The position numbers and the translations under genes are program-made. Positions 1 to 12,861 of a stretch of DNA of 64,000 bases are shown piece after piece. Below the pieces are notes generated by a model, which was not told where the DNA came from, searched no databases, and worked only from the letters and a program-made list of their open reading frames with translations. Where the stretch lies: NCBI RefSeq assembly GCF_963678635.1, contig NC_087070.1:25476007-25540006 (forward strand), given 5' to 3'. This DNA comes from Symsagittifera roscoffensis. Lineage: Eukaryota > Xenacoelomorpha > Acoela > Convolutidae. Position 1 is the first letter of the stretch; each line of letters starts with the position of its first letter.

Positions 1-349
1 AAATCAGCATATACGTTCACGTCGGTACACGTGTAATTCCTTTGTGGTAGTCAGCTGCATGCCTTAATGTCTAGGAGGCATATAAAACATGATTAAGGTT
101 TTTCTTTGAAGTATACTTATTCCTACCTAACTGAAGAGTTAGAATAAAACTTTTCATAAATTTTAATCTGATCGCCAGCCAGACATGCAGCCGCACTTTT
201 CTCACCCGCACATTGCACTAGCTTTTGCCTAAATCTGAGTTGGTTTCATTCTCTCAATTCTTTTTAAATTTTCGGTCAGAAATTTAGTTTGTCAAATTAA
301 TTCTAAACTTAAACTGACTGCTCCTCTTCAAATCATTTCCATCTCAGAT
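1..349. other. No gene recognised; left edge
   Basis: AT-rich sequence without a convincing reading frame. It ends in a pyrimidine-rich stretch and a CAG at about 347-349, a plausible splice acceptor for the exon that follows, so it may be the end of an intron that starts outside the window. Confidence 0.4.
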
Positions 350-1005
350 ACTGAAAGAAGAATAATCGGCCAAACTTATACGAGAGAATCAGTTGCCCTT
401 GTGCAGCAGCAGAGAGAGAGGCTAGCATCCTCACCATTCAACGATCTCGCCGCCAATCAACAATGGCAAGAGTGGTCAACGAAGAGTCATATAATGCTGC
501 CCAACTATGTGCTCGATCACATTGACCTTCTTCGCCAGGAGCGTAAGCGGATGTATGAAAACCCTACAATCCAACAATCCTACCCGGCTCTCGAAAAGAC
601 TGAAATAATGTTGCCCAACTATGTACTCGATCACATTGACCTTCTTCGCCAGGAGCGTAAGCGGATGTATGAAAGCCCTACAACCCAACAATCCTACCCG
701 GCTCTCGAAAAGACTGAAATAAGACTGGTATGATTGTGACTCCATACCCCTTTACGAGAACCAAGAGGGATTATTTCGCGATTATGCTGAACGCGAGGGC
801 TACTGGGACATTCAAACAACAATCTCTTCTCCTCTTCACTGTTCCAGATCAAGTTACTCCAATCTCCTCGATTTTGGCTTCAGAACTAAGCAGTGGAACA
901 CAAAATTCCATCACCCCAGTGATGGACCTGGCTACTCCTGAAACTCCACCTGTCAATGCTTGCTACGCACCGAAGAAAAGAAAGATAGAGTTTAAACAGT
1001 TCTGA
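350..1005 (+). CDS. Unknown protein, terminal exon, frameshifted
   Basis: I do not recognise this protein. The frame is open from the putative acceptor near 349, through a Gln/Arg/Glu-rich stretch, to a stop at about 731. It contains a 38-residue direct repeat (LPNYVLDHIDLLRQERKRMY occurs twice). From about 725 two other frames become open at once. One runs to about 960 and reads DWYDCDSIPLYENQEG near its start. The other, 730-1005, ends with a basic motif, APKKRKIEF, resembling a monopartite nuclear localisation signal. A single-base indel in the A-rich bases near 713-722 would join the first part to the DWYDCDS frame. Either the gene is decaying, or an intron or sequencing error is hidden here. 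A nuclear role is a guess from the basic tail alone. Confidence 0.4.
491..718 (+). repeat. 114-bp tandem duplication within an exon
   Basis: Two adjacent 114-bp copies (491-604 and 605-718) differ at only a few bases and encode two near-identical 38-residue segments. The length is a multiple of three, so the frame is preserved. The high identity suggests a recent event. Confidence 0.9.
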
Positions 1006-1727
1006 AAACTTACGAATTTTTTTTACATTTTCAATCTTGCTGAGTTTTTGTGTTGTTCTGAAAATTTTTTTGAAAAAATTATCAACTAATGTGTACAAAC
1101 TCTTATTGGATAATTGACCTCAACGATGAATTAAAGTTTGTGTTGCTCTTTTCAGTCAATGAAAAAGAAATAAAAACAAAAGAAAAAATTAATAGGAGAA
1201 AAAAATCAAAATAATTTTAAAAAGTCGGCATAAAAGTCTAAAAGTATCGTTTTTGATAAATTTCTCGTCAAATCCAACTTACTTATGTCAGTTTTTTTTA
1301 ATGCTTATTTCCAAAAATCGTATAAGATAAACTGAAGACTCTTGCTTAGATTTTATCTAATGATTTTAAAACGAAAAACAGAAAAATGTTTTAGTTACAT
1401 TTTTTCATAATAGTTTTCAAAATATAAATTTTAACACAGAAAAAGATAAAGAGAGAGAGAGAGAGAGAGAGAGAGAACTGAAGATCCATAAAACCCATTA
1501 AAATCCCCGATATAGTTTTTTCAAAAGAAAGCTATTTATGGATGGGTCCAGCAATTCTGCCGGTTAATCAACCATAGTTACTTTTGGCTCTTCTCTCTCT
1601 ATTTTTTTTTCTCTCTCTCTTTCTACTCTGTCTACAGCCTGATGGGGTTAGCCAAGACTCTTAGAACTAGACTTTAGAGAGTGTATGAGCCATTATAAAG
1701 CATTATATATATAATAAAATCACACGT
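1006..1727. other. Intergenic, AT-rich, with GA and CT tracts
   Basis: No coding potential seen. It contains a (GA)13 tract at 1451-1476 and a broken CT/T-rich tract at about 1590-1622 that is complementary to it. Confidence 0.6.
1451..1476. repeat. (GA)13 microsatellite
   Basis: Thirteen uninterrupted GA dinucleotides. A CT-rich tract about 115 bp downstream (1590-1622) could pair with it in single-stranded DNA. Confidence 0.95.
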
Positions 1728-2640
1728 CTATAACAGATTTCACGTCTAATAATACTCATTTTTAGATTAAAATGGTTAAAAAATTCAAAATAGGTTTTTT
1801 TCTCGATTTTTCACTTGGGTTACAACCCTGTCCAATGTATCACGACAAATTGATTGGGCCATGTTTCATTGGATTTGGAGACAAAAAGTTTTGTTTTGTA
1901 ATTTTTTTTTCTTTTTCACGACAGGAATATGTACTGAAAATGAAACATCTCAATTTTTTGACCCAACATTACAGTGGGGCAAGCGTTTCAGAGGTTCCTA
2001 ATGAATAGCAATGCCGGGTAGTTATTGCCTACTGGACCAAACGGCCCTGTATCAATTTTGTGATGAACTATATGTGAAATTTGTCATAGAATAGTAATTT
2101 TTTTGAGAAATGAACAAAAATTTCAATTACCATTTATAATTTTTGGCAGGTATGCTTACATGTCTTCCTTGCTTGACTGGATTGGTGGGTTACCATTTTG
2201 GTTGAAACAAAAAAATTCAAATATATTTTCAATTTTTAGTCAAGTTGAATAAACAGGGAAGTTGATAATAGCAGTGGTTTTAACATTCACACACTTTAGG
2301 TAAAAGAAATAACATTCCCGGATTGATCTCTTCATGGAATTGTCAGCTACTGTAACCACAAGTATTTATACTATTTAAAACAGTTGAGTCATTCACCCAA
2401 AATCGAATTGACAGTCATTTCATAAAATTATATAAAGCCCAAAACTAAAACCACTTCAAAGCCACTGTTGATTTTATGCTTCACCCACCTAATTGAGTTT
2501 AATACGGTCTTGGTCCAAATTTGGTTTTTGAAAAAGTTTTTACTTCTCGCTTTTGCTTTGTCAAAATCAGCTTTGGTAAAAACTTGATAAAATTCTCGAA
2601 AAAAAAATTTCTTTCCTGAACTGTCAATCTTGAACCAACA
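1728..2640 (+). other. Leader upstream of polymerase copy 1
   Basis: Non-coding, about 0.9 kb, matched by 5779-6694. The short open frame at 1772-2008 is disrupted in copy 2 and has no family resemblance, so I do not call it. The conserved length suggests this was part of the mobile unit, perhaps carrying its promoter. Confidence 0.5.
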
Positions 2641-5600
2641 ATGCCTAACTCAAGTGGAAAACAGACACCAGTCATTTTTTCGACCTGCTCGAAAGTCTTT
2701 AGTTCACCAAGGAACTTGAGACGACATGAACAAATTATCCATAAGATATTCGCAGCCCCATCGCCACCAGCTAAATGTGACGAATGTCGAGAATCCTTCA
2801 GCTCGCTGGCGGAAGCTAGGGAGCATGCCGAGCTAGCTCACAACGTGTCAACTGATAGTCTTTGTATCTACTGTCATACAATCTTCCTCTCGGTTGAGAA
2901 GTTCCGGCAACATATGTCGAAAAACCATCAAGTACCCATTTGGACTACCGGAAATGAGGTGGCAACATCAACTGCTCCAACTGAATCTGCGTTTAGGGGA
3001 AAGTTAAGACGATACGAGTTGAGCGTTGGGGAGGATGAATTGGATCTCATGAATGTAATCATGCGAATTAAAGAGGAGATTGATGCGTTGACAGACGAAA
3101 GAGTGCAAGAAGGAACCTGTAAATTTCAGCTGCATGTGGAAGTGAGTATGAGAAAGTTCTCGAACGATACAAACGAAACTGGTGACGGGGAATTACGCCA
3201 AGAGAAGACAATGTTATATCTGAATTCTAAGATGATCAATGTCTTCTTCAGTGGAATCGAGAAAGAGACATATTTGGAAATGATTGAGCATATGGTCAAT
3301 GCCATCAACACGATCGCATCTCACGGTAGCGGTTGGATTGTGGAGCGCATCGAAAAGCTGGCTGTAAGTTTTGCAGCACTTTCTCCAATCCGTGTTGGCT
3401 CATACATTGACCTTCCCGATTCATTGAAACCGGTGAAACAGATTTTCACCAATATTAAAACGAGAAACGATCAAAGTACTTTCTATTTTGCTTTGTGGCC
3501 GCGTACCTTGATCGATATTCAGAGACCACAACTGCTCTTTATCCTGCTGCCCAAAGCTACCAACATCGAAACAAACTGAAAAATTACAAGCTCTCCCAAG
3601 AATATATTGTTAAAATTGAACGCTGGTACGAGACGCCGATGAGACTACACGAAATTGACCGATTTGAACAACTTGACAACTGTCAAGTCAATTTATTCCG
3701 ATGAGAATTGATTTTTTGACAAAACATTTTTTTAATCAGCTATAACACATTACGTTCATCCAGAAACCCGAGCACGCAATCGTTTGTTTTCATTAGGTAC
3801 AAAGAAGGTGAATTGCTTCCTTTGAGAGTGTCTAGCAAATACTCAAGTGATCTATGTGTTGACCTACTACTACTCAGCAACGGACAAACTCATCACTATG
3901 TGCTGATCACTGAATTGATGAGGGTGGTGGAATATGTGCGTGGAAAACTACACCGACACCGAAAACAAATTTGCCGCAATTGCTTCCATACATGTTCATC
4001 CATCGACACGCTACAAAGACACCAGGAAATGTGCTACCAAGACGAGGCAGTGGTAATCACTATGCCAAAACTGGAAAAGGACACTCATCGTTTCGAAAAT
4101 TGAACTGCCCGCTGTTATGTACCGAGAGTTATTTACTTTGACCCCGAGTCGCTACTACTACCCGTTTACGGACCGCAACCCGACTCCAAAAAATCTAGCA
4201 CCCAAACACTAGAGATTTATCAACCATGCGATTACGCTCTGGCCGTTGTTGAATTTTGGAAACGCGAAGTTTTAAAGTTTGAACTGAAGAGAGGAGAAAA
4301 TATTATGAAGGAATTGATGGCCTCGCTCGAATTGTTCGCGAAACAAATATACCTCGAGAAACGAACGTATTACACGTTCACTGGCACACCAATTTGCACG
4401 CACGAAGAAGCGCACACTTGTTGGATATGTGAAACAGAATTTGCTGACCATGACCAAGTTGTACTTGATCACTGTCACTATACCAACAATTTCTTGGGGT
4501 GGGCGCACAGCGAATGCAACATCAATCGATAAATGGCGAATTATCTACCCGTAATAGCGCATAACTTGTCAAACTAGGATCTGCAATTCATTATAAAAGC
4601 GCTCTCAAACAGTAACCCCGAAAACACTTACTCAGTGATCCCTTCCACTGAGGAGAAATATATATCACTCACTATGTCGGTCTATATCAAATCATACACC
4701 AATAAAAACGGTAAACTAAAAAAAGTGTATGAAAATCTACGTTCCTTAGACTCCTATAAATTCATGCTGTCCCCACTTTCAAAACTCGTCGAATACTTGC
4801 CGGAAGAAAAATTTTTCCTACTGGAAAATTACTTTGAAGAGATTGGTTACTCAGCAGAACAAATAGCATTGCTAAAACAAAAAGGTTTCTACCCGTATTC
4901 ATACTTAAGTAGTTTTTGAAAAATTTCAAGAAACTCGACTGCCACCTAGAAAAATGTGGAGCAATACTTGACATGGAGGGGAAATAAGTGTTTCGAAAAA
5001 TCAGTACAAACATGCCATTAAAGTTTTCGCCGAAATGAAATGCGCATCACTAGGCGAGTACCATGATGTCTACCTAGCAACGGACGTACTACTACTCGGT
5101 TCAGTATTCGAAGCCTTTCGTGAAATTTGTTACGAAAGTACGGATTAGATTGTGCATGCTACTTCACGGCTAGTAAACTCTCGAGCGATGCATTCTTAAA
5201 AGTCTGCAATGCAAACCTCAGGTTGCTTACTGAAAGGAAGCATTCAAACATGGTTCAAAAAGTGATTCGGGGAGAGATGTCATCAATATATGCACGCCGT
5301 TTTTTAAAGCCAACAACAAATACCTCGAAAACTACAACCCTAAAGAGCCCTCTAGCTATCTATTGAATATGCTAGCTAACAATTTTTATGGGGGTATTAT
5401 GAAATACTGTCCCCTTCCCATCACATTTTTCTGAATAGTTGAGGAAAGTCTCGAATATATTCTGCAAACCGACGATAACTTTGAGTGGGGATACATTTTG
5501 GAAGTGGATCTCAGTATACCTGAAGAACTTCAAGATCACTTTGCAGATTACCCGCTAGCCCCCTCACGTGAAGTTATCGGCATGAATAAATGAATAAACT

Positions 5601-5777
5601 AAGTAACGAGCAAACACAGATGTTAGGGGAGATGGGGGTCACGTCGCTACCAAAGTTACCAAAACTGGTTCAAACATTAGATTCAAAGGAAGGGTACGTT
5701 CTGCACTACCTTACATTAAAACTCTGCATAGAACTAGGCTTGAAAGTTACCAATTTGATTAGGGTCTTAAAATTTTG
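2641..5777 (+). pseudogene. Polinton-like family B DNA polymerase, copy 1
   Basis: Remnant of a protein-primed family B DNA polymerase of the kind found in Polinton/Maverick elements and related virus-like elements. The first 312 codons are open (2641-3579). They hold C2H2-type fingers: finger 1 has lost its first Cys (FSTC, where copy 2 has CSTC), and two more follow (CDEC...H, CIYC...H). A conserved SGWIVERIEKL segment comes next. Later pieces sit in shifted frames: 3813-4103, with another Cys/His motif (CRNC); 4305-4532, the HNH module; 4635-4919, the exonuclease region; and 5127-5366. At about 5366-5390 the palm motif region reads LANNFYGG, where family members usually have an Asp before the ANN. 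The copy ends before the catalytic DTD motif. Several frameshifts and stops make it non-functional. No capsid, ATPase or integrase gene of a full Polinton is visible nearby. Confidence 0.8.
4425..4532 (+). other. Endonuclease VII-like HNH module, copy 1
   Basis: The translation reads CWICETEF, then LDHCHYTNN and HSECN, the pattern of recombination endonuclease VII. Two CxxC/CxxxxC pairs would bind zinc and the DHCH motif supplies the catalytic His. The key residues are intact here, although the surrounding gene is broken. In related polymerases this module lies between the N-terminal fingers and the exonuclease domain, as here. Confidence 0.8.
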
Positions 5778-5778
5778 T

Positions 5779-6694
5779 CTATAACAGATTTCACGTTTAA
5801 ATAATACTCATTTTTAGGTAAAAGTGTTTAAAAATTTCAAAATAGGTTTTTTCCTCGATTTTTCAACATGGGTTAAAACCCTGTCCAATACATCACAACA
5901 AATTGATTGGACCAGGTTTCATTGGATTTGGAGACAAAAAGTTTTCTTTTAAATTTTTTTTTTTTTTTTCACGACAGGAATATGTTTTGAAAATGAAACA
6001 TTTCAAACTTTTGACCCAACATTACAGTGGGGCAAGCGTTTCAGAGGTTCCTAATGAGTAGCAATGCCGGGTAGTTATTGCCTACTGCACCAAATGGCCC
6101 TGTATCAGTTTTTTGATGAACTATATGTGAAATTTGTCATAGAATAGTAATTTTTTTGAGAAATGAACAAAAATTTCAATTACCATTTATCATTTTTGTC
6201 AGGTATTTTTACATGTCTTCCTTGCTTGACTGGATTGGTGGGTTACCATTTTGATTGAAACAAACAAATTCAAATATATTTTCATTTTTTAGTCAAGTTG
6301 ACTAAACAGGGAAGTTGATAATAGCAGTGGTGTTAACATTCACAAACTTTAGGTAAAAAAAAAATAACATTCCCGGATTGATCTCTTCATGGAGTTGTCA
6401 GCTACTGTAACCACAAGTATTTATGCTATTTATTACAGTTGAGTCATTCACCCAAAATCGAATTGACAGTCATTTCATAAAACCATATAAAGACCAAAAC
6501 TAAAACCACTTCAAAGCCACCGTTGATTTTATGCTTCACCCACCTAATTGAGTTTAATACGGTCTTGATCCAAATTTGGTTTTTGAAAAATTTTTTACTT
6601 CTCGCTTTTGCTTTGTCAAAATCAGCTTTGGTAAAGACTTGATAAATTTCTTGAAAAAATTCTTCTTTCCTGAACTGTCAATGTCGAACCAACA
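5779..6694 (+). other. Leader upstream of polymerase copy 2
   Basis: Direct-repeat partner of 1728-2640, with scattered substitutions and small indels. No gene is recognised in it. Confidence 0.6.
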
Positions 6695-9600
6695 ATGCCT
6701 AACTCAAGTGGAAAACCGACACCAGTCATTTGTTCGACCTGCTCGAAAGTCTTTAGTTCACCAAGGAACTTGAGACGACATGAACAAATTATCCATAAGA
6801 TGTTCGCAGCCCCAATGCCACCAGCTGAATGTGACGAATGTCGAGAATCCTTCAGCTCGCTGGCGGAAGCTAGGGAGCATGCCGAGCTAGCTCACAACGT
6901 GTCAACTGATAGTCTTTGTATCTACTGTCATACAATCTTCCTCTCGGTTGAGAAGTTCCGGCAACATATGTCGAAAAATCATCAAGTACCCATTTGGACT
7001 ACCGGAAATGAGGTGGGAACATCAACTGCTCCAACTGAATCTGCGTTTAGGGGAAGTTAAGACGATACGAGTTGAGCGTTGGGGAGGATGAATTGGATCT
7101 GATGAATGTAATCATGCGAATTAAAGAGGAGATTGATGCGTTCACAGACGAAAGAGTGCAGTAAAGAACCTGTAAATTTCAGTTGCATGTGGAAGTGAGT
7201 ATGAGAAATATCTCGAACGATACAAACAAACGAAACTGGTGATGGGTAATTACGCCACGAGAAGACAATGTTATATCTGAATTCTAAGATGATCAATGTC
7301 TTCTTCATTGGAATCAAGAAAGAGACATATTTGGAAATGATTGAGCATATGGTCAATGCCATCAACACGTTCGCTTCTCACGGTAGCGGTTGGATTGTGG
7401 AGCGCATTGAAAAGCTGGCTGTAAGTTTTGCAGCACTTTTCCAATCCGTGCTGGCTCATACATTGATCTTCCCAATTCATTGAAACCGGTGAAACAGAGT
7501 TTCACCAATATTAAAACGAGAAACGATCAGAAGTGCTTTCTATACTGCTTTGTGGCCGCGTACCATGATCGATATTCAGAGACCACAACTGCTCTTTATC
7601 CTGCTGCCCAAAGCTAGTAACATCGAAACAAACTGAAAAATTACAAGCTGTCCCAAGAACATGTTGTGAAAATTGAACGCTGGTACGAGAAGCCAATGGG
7701 ACTACACGAAATTGACCAATTTGAACAACTTATCAACTGTCAAGTCAATGTATTCCTGTGAGAATTGATTTTTTGACAAAACATTTGTTTAATCAGCTAT
7801 AACACATTACGTTCATCCAGAAACCGAGCACTCAATCGTTTGTTTTCATTAGGTACAGAGAAGTTGAATTGCTACCTTTGAGAGTGTCCAGCAAATACTC
7901 AAGTGATCTATGTGTTGACCTACTACTACTCAGCAACGGACTAACTCATCATTATGTGCTGATCACTGAATTGATTAGGGTGGTGGAATATGTGCATGGA
8001 AAATTACACCGAAAGCGAAAACAATTTTGCCGCAATTGCTTCCATACATGTTCATCCATCGATACACTACAAAGACAGCACGAATTGTGCTACCAATACG
8101 AGCTAATCACAATGCCAAAACCGGGAAAGGACACTCATCGTTTCAAGAATTTAACTGCCCACTGGTATGTACCGAGAGTTATTTACTTTGACCTCGAATT
8201 GCTACTACTACCCGTATACGGACCGCAACCCGACCCCAAAAAATCTAGCAGCCAAACACTAAAAATTTATCAACCATGCGGTTACGTTCTGGCCGTTGTT
8301 GAATTTTGGAAACGCGAAATTTTAAAGTTTGAACTGAAGAGAGGAGAAAATATTATGAAGGAATTGATCGCCTCGCTCGAATCGTTGGCAGAACAAATAT
8401 ACCTCGAAAAACGAAAGTATTACACGTTCACTGGCACACCAAGTTGCACGCGTGAAGAAGCGCACACTTGTTGGATATTTGAAACAAAATTTGCTGACAA
8501 TTATCAAGTTGTACTTGATGACTGTCTTTATACCAACAAGTTCTAGGGGTGGGCGCATAACGAATGCAACATCAATCGATAAACGGCGAATTATCTACCC
8601 GTAATAGCGCATAACTTGTCAAACTATGATCTGCTATTCATTTTAAAAGCGCTCTCAAACAGTAACCCCGAAAACACTTACTCAGTGATCCCTTCCACTG
8701 AGGAGAAGTAAATATCACTCACTATGTCGGTCTATATCAAATCATACACCGATAAAAACGGTAAACTAAAAAAATTGTATGAAAATCTACGTTCCATAGA
8801 CTCCTATAAAATCATGCTGTCCCCACTTTCAAAACTCGTCGAATACTTGCCGGAAGAAAAATTTTTCCTACTGGAAAATTACTTTGAAGAACTTGGTTAC
8901 TCAGCAGAACATATATCTTTGCTAAAACAAAAAAGTTTCTACCCGTATTCATACTTTGGTAGTTTTTGAAAAATTTCAAGAAACTCGACTGCCACCTAGA
9001 AAAATGTGGAGCAATACTTAACAGGGAGGGGAAATAAGTGTTTCGAAAAATCAGCACAAACATGCCATTAAAGTTTTCGCCGAAAGGAAAAGCGCATCAC
9101 TAGGCAAGTACCATGATGACTACCTAGCAACGGACGTACTACTACTCGCTTCAGTATTCGAAGCCTTTCGTGAAGTTTGTTACGAAACGTACGGATTAGA
9201 TTGTGCATGCTACTTCACGGCTAGTTACCTCTCGGGCTAGTCCCCTTCCCATCAAAGATTTTTCAATAGTTGAGGAAAGTCTCGAATATATTTTGCAAAC
9301 CGACGATAACTTTGAGTGGGGATACATTTTGGAAGTGGATCTCAGTATACCTGAAGAACTTCAAGATCACTTTGCAGACTACCCGCTAGCCCCCTCACGT
9401 GAAGTTATCGGCATGAATAAATGAATAAACTAAGTAACGAGCAAACACAGATGTTAGGGGAGATGGGGGTCACAACGCTACCAAAGGCACCAAAACTGGT
9501 TCAAACATTAGATCCAAAGGAAGGGTACGTTCTAAACTACCTTACATTAAAACTCTGCATAGAACTAGGCTTAAAAGTTACCAAATTGATTAGGGTCTTA

Positions 9601-10214
9601 AAATTTTGTCATGGTAGATGGATGGAGCCCTTTGTGGATTTAAACAATCGATTGAGAATGTCAGCGCGCAACAAATTTGAAGAGAACTTTTACAAACTCA
9701 TCGTATTTTTTCAGCATTCGGAAAAACTATGGAATCAAAACTAGGACGCAAAAATTTAGAAATTATTAGAAACGAAAGAGAATTGCTTCAAAAAACAGCT
9801 TTGAGCACGATGAAAAGCTTCCAGATAATCGACGAGGAAGTTACTTCTGTTTGTTTCGCTGTAACGAGTATTTTGTGGGACAAACCCATGATAATAGGTG
9901 CAAGTATTTTGGATTTGTCGAAAAGATTCATGTTTTACTTTCATTATCGGCAAATGAAAGCAAACATGAACCTTGAACTGCTATACAAGGACACAGATTC
10001 GTTTATTTATGCGATAAAAACCGAAAACGTATACGCAGGTCTGCAAAAATTGAACAATAGTTTCGATTTTTCCAAGTACCCAAGCGATCACTTCTTATTC
10101 AGCAATGTGAATAAAAAGGTTTTATTGAACGTTAAGGACAAGGCGGCGGGAAAAACCATTGAAGAATTCATCGCGTTGAAACCAAAGCTCTACTCGTTGA
10201 AATATGCAGGTTAG
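6695..10214 (+). pseudogene. Polinton-like family B DNA polymerase, copy 2
   Basis: Second, longer remnant of the same gene. It starts with a 121-codon open frame that has three intact C2H2-type fingers (finger 1 keeps CSTC), and is then frameshifted near 7057. A long open segment at 7869-8546 covers the middle of the protein. Its HNH module is damaged: CWIF replaces CWIC, DDCLYT replaces DHCHYT, and a stop follows at about 8545. About 190 bp that copy 1 has at roughly 5170-5400 are missing near 9235, removing part of the palm. The segment 9421-9744 carries the conserved region before the palm, and 9729-10214 carries the DTD catalytic motif. Frames break again near 9710. The gene stops at 10214 after LKPKLYSLKYAG. 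Confidence 0.8.
9729..10214 (+). other. Polymerase palm segment with DTD motif
   Basis: The open segment begins at the FGKTMES block (read from about 9714) and includes LLYKDTDSFIYAI. This is motif C of family B polymerases, in which the two Asp residues of DTD bind catalytic metals. A C-terminal YSLKYAG block follows. This confirms the polymerase assignment of both copies. Copy 1 ends before this point. Confidence 0.85.
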
Positions 10215-10509
10215 TATTGAAAAAAGCACCTCTCCAAGTCCCTCAATTTTTTTACATTAAGAGTTCCATCCATTGGGGTTTTGAACGCACTTTTGTAACT
10301 TTTGACGTAAACAAATTTAAAATTTGGCATGGAATGATTTTTTGATAATGACACGATTTGGAATTTTTATGATTTGAAATGAATTATGATATTTAAACTT
10401 TTTGGAATTGAAAAAAATTGGAAGGTTATTGAATCTTTAAAATATTCAGATTGGGGAACTGTTTTCGATAATAACACTAGAACTGGGCTTGCGAACTTTT
10501 ATGGGCTTA
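10215..10509. other. No gene recognised
   Basis: AT-rich spacer between the end of the polymerase remnant and the first long direct repeat of the LTR element. Confidence 0.5.
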
Positions 10510-10887
10510 TACTTGTCCAATTTTTCTCATTTTTTCATGCTCACGATTTTAAAAGGGTGGCGATTATTAACACGTCCCTTTTAACTTTAACTTGAAACAA
10601 AATAGATAAGTATTTAGCAGTCTCGCCGGCTGCACTGAAATTCTCCTTGCTTTCATTAAGCAGAGATGCACCTGCAATATGATGCATCAGAGAGAGTAAT
10701 AAGAATTTTTAATCAGACAAAACTGAAGGCTGCGATTTTAATCAAAGAAGACTAATAATTTAAAGAAAATTGATTTGAAAAAATCAAATAAAATTGAGTT
10801 GAAAATTCCCTTATAAGAAAGGGAGAAGAAAGGAGCAGGTGAAACCTGAATAATTAAAGATTGAATCAGCCGCCGGTTTATGCTTAC
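10510..10887 (+). repeat. Left direct repeat of LTR element
   Basis: Matches 18328-18707 with about nine differences, from TACTTGTCC to TATGCTTAC. It contains the purine-rich run at 10816-10839 followed by TG. It is either the LTR itself or the internal 3' end plus the LTR start. Confidence 0.85.
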
Positions 10888-12861
10888 CAGCAAAAGGACT
10901 CGCCTGAAATCTTCAGTGTTTCATTTTGCTCAGTAAGCAGCAAGTCAGATCTCTTAAAAATAAATAATTTTTGTTTTCTGCCTTAACAATAACATTAAAC
11001 TAGCTTTTTTCCCAATTAAATAGAGAAAAAATTCTCGTTTAAAATTCGATAAAACTTATAAATCGAGATACTCGAGATACCCACACCTGAGGAAATCTAG
11101 ACCTCAAGGATCAAAAGGACTACGGAAAGGACGATACAGAAGACCAACCAGAAGTGCCGAAGTGGACACAGTCAAGGGCGACCCAAGAATACTAAACAAT
11201 CATCGACCTTAGTAAGAAGATAAAATATCGATGAACAAAATAAGATAAACGCAACCTCCCCTCATAGGTATATTTCCTTAAGCTGTTCGATTCGTTTATA
11301 TAATCTAATAACACTGTGCTTTGTATTTAACCAACTATTTAATTCATACATTTTTCTAACTTTTGTTTCTACTCTAACTTTTTTCAAGACAACTTGACGA
11401 TCTAAGGTGAGACTTATAATTTAGGATAAAAGTGGTAAACAATCAACGAGCAATGAACGCTTAGTAAAACTGGTGCGATCGCAGCAGAGAACTACTCCTT
11501 AAGAAATTCCTTTTCCAACAAACTCGAAACAGCTTTTGAAATTCAAAAAAAAATATTAATATTAGAATCTGTGAGTATTTGTCAGATTAGTTTCCAACCT
11601 CAAAAAGCCACGAGACAATGGGTGTCTTTCGATAGAACAACAATTTCATTGTCTTCTAATTGACAGACATTCCTAGTAGGGTTCTTGCGATAAGTATCCC
11701 CTGCGCTAACAGTCACCCACGATATTCCTCCACCTCGAGGTCTATTATACGGATTTCTAACTGACATTAGCTCATGAATCTAACTATAATCTATTATTAT
11801 AATAATATACAAAATTTCTGAAAGAATCGTTTTCTGCCTAAGTCCGATAGTAAGATATACCCGTTTTGTCCAGTAACTCACTGAATATATGCCGAAACTT
11901 CAGTTTAAAGTTATCATCACTAAAATTAACGAAGTCCTGTATTAAGCTAAAGTGCTCAAAAAAACTTATTAAATATCTTCATTCCTTTTTTCGAGGGGGT
12001 TAAGTGGTCATATGTGCGATCAGAGAGTACCCTAAATTGTATGATAAATTGATTTTTTTGTCAGAATAAATCCAACCATTCACGCTTATTGCTATTTATT
12101 CTAAACCTTCACCATTTATCGAGGTTTATCCTCAATTTTACTTAGACCAAGTGGTCAAACCAAGTGGTCAAACTTTCTAAAACCAAGCAGAACATTTCAG
12201 ATCTAGAAATCATAGTTTCAGCCTCAAAAACTTGGGTTTCCGCAAACAAATTTGTTCATAATTCTAATTTACAATAGACCAGCTATCAAAAACTAATTTT
12301 TTACTTTCATGCACTGAGTTTCAGAGAGTTTAAGGGTTTTAGGTTTGAGATTTCAAAAACTAGGTTTAAGATATCAAAAGATTCCTTTTTCTTAAAATTT
12401 TTTACATGTTTAAGCAAAAACGAAGTATACCATTACTTTTAGACAACTTTAAAATTTAAAAAAAACTTAACTTCACCTACCATAGTTTCAGGTTTCAGAT
12501 TAAAGTTTCAGAAAATTTTTTTTTTTAATTTAAAAAAAATTGACAAAAAAAATAAAAGTTATGAGTCAGTAATAACCTGAAAAGGCATAAGATTATGTTG
12601 TTAATCATAACAAAAGCATCAATAAAATTTTACTTGAACAGAGTTTCAGGTTTCAGCTAAAGTTTCAGCGAACAAAAACTCAAAAAACTTGAAAAATTTT
12701 AGAAATTCTTTTTTCCAATTTTTGTTTTTATTTTCGTAATTTATTATTAAAAACCTTTGTTAATAATCAACAAATCCTAGGAGGTTTTCGTAAATATAAA
12801 ACATACAAACCAAATAGAACAACTTAGGTTAAGAAAAGGAAACCAAACACCGTAAAAATTT
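10888..12861 (+). other. Leader of the LTR element; no gene seen
   Basis: Non-coding, AT-rich. It includes a TATA-like stretch (CTTATAAAT, about 11056), a possible primer binding site at 11471-11484, and many scattered GTTTCAG motifs between about 12210 and 12670 that form a loose, degenerate repeat. Confidence 0.45.

Larger units (their letters stand above)
1728..5778 (+). repeat. 4-kb tandem duplication, copy 1
   Basis: This unit and the one starting at 5779 are direct repeats. Both begin with CTATAACAGATTTCACGT and share about 0.9 kb of non-coding leader followed by a decayed polymerase gene. Copy 1 stops abruptly inside the polymerase (AAATTTTGT at about 5769-5777), where copy 2 begins. 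In copy 2 the same point lies at about 9600-9608 and the gene continues. The two have diverged by many substitutions and indels, so the duplication is not recent. Confidence 0.9.
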
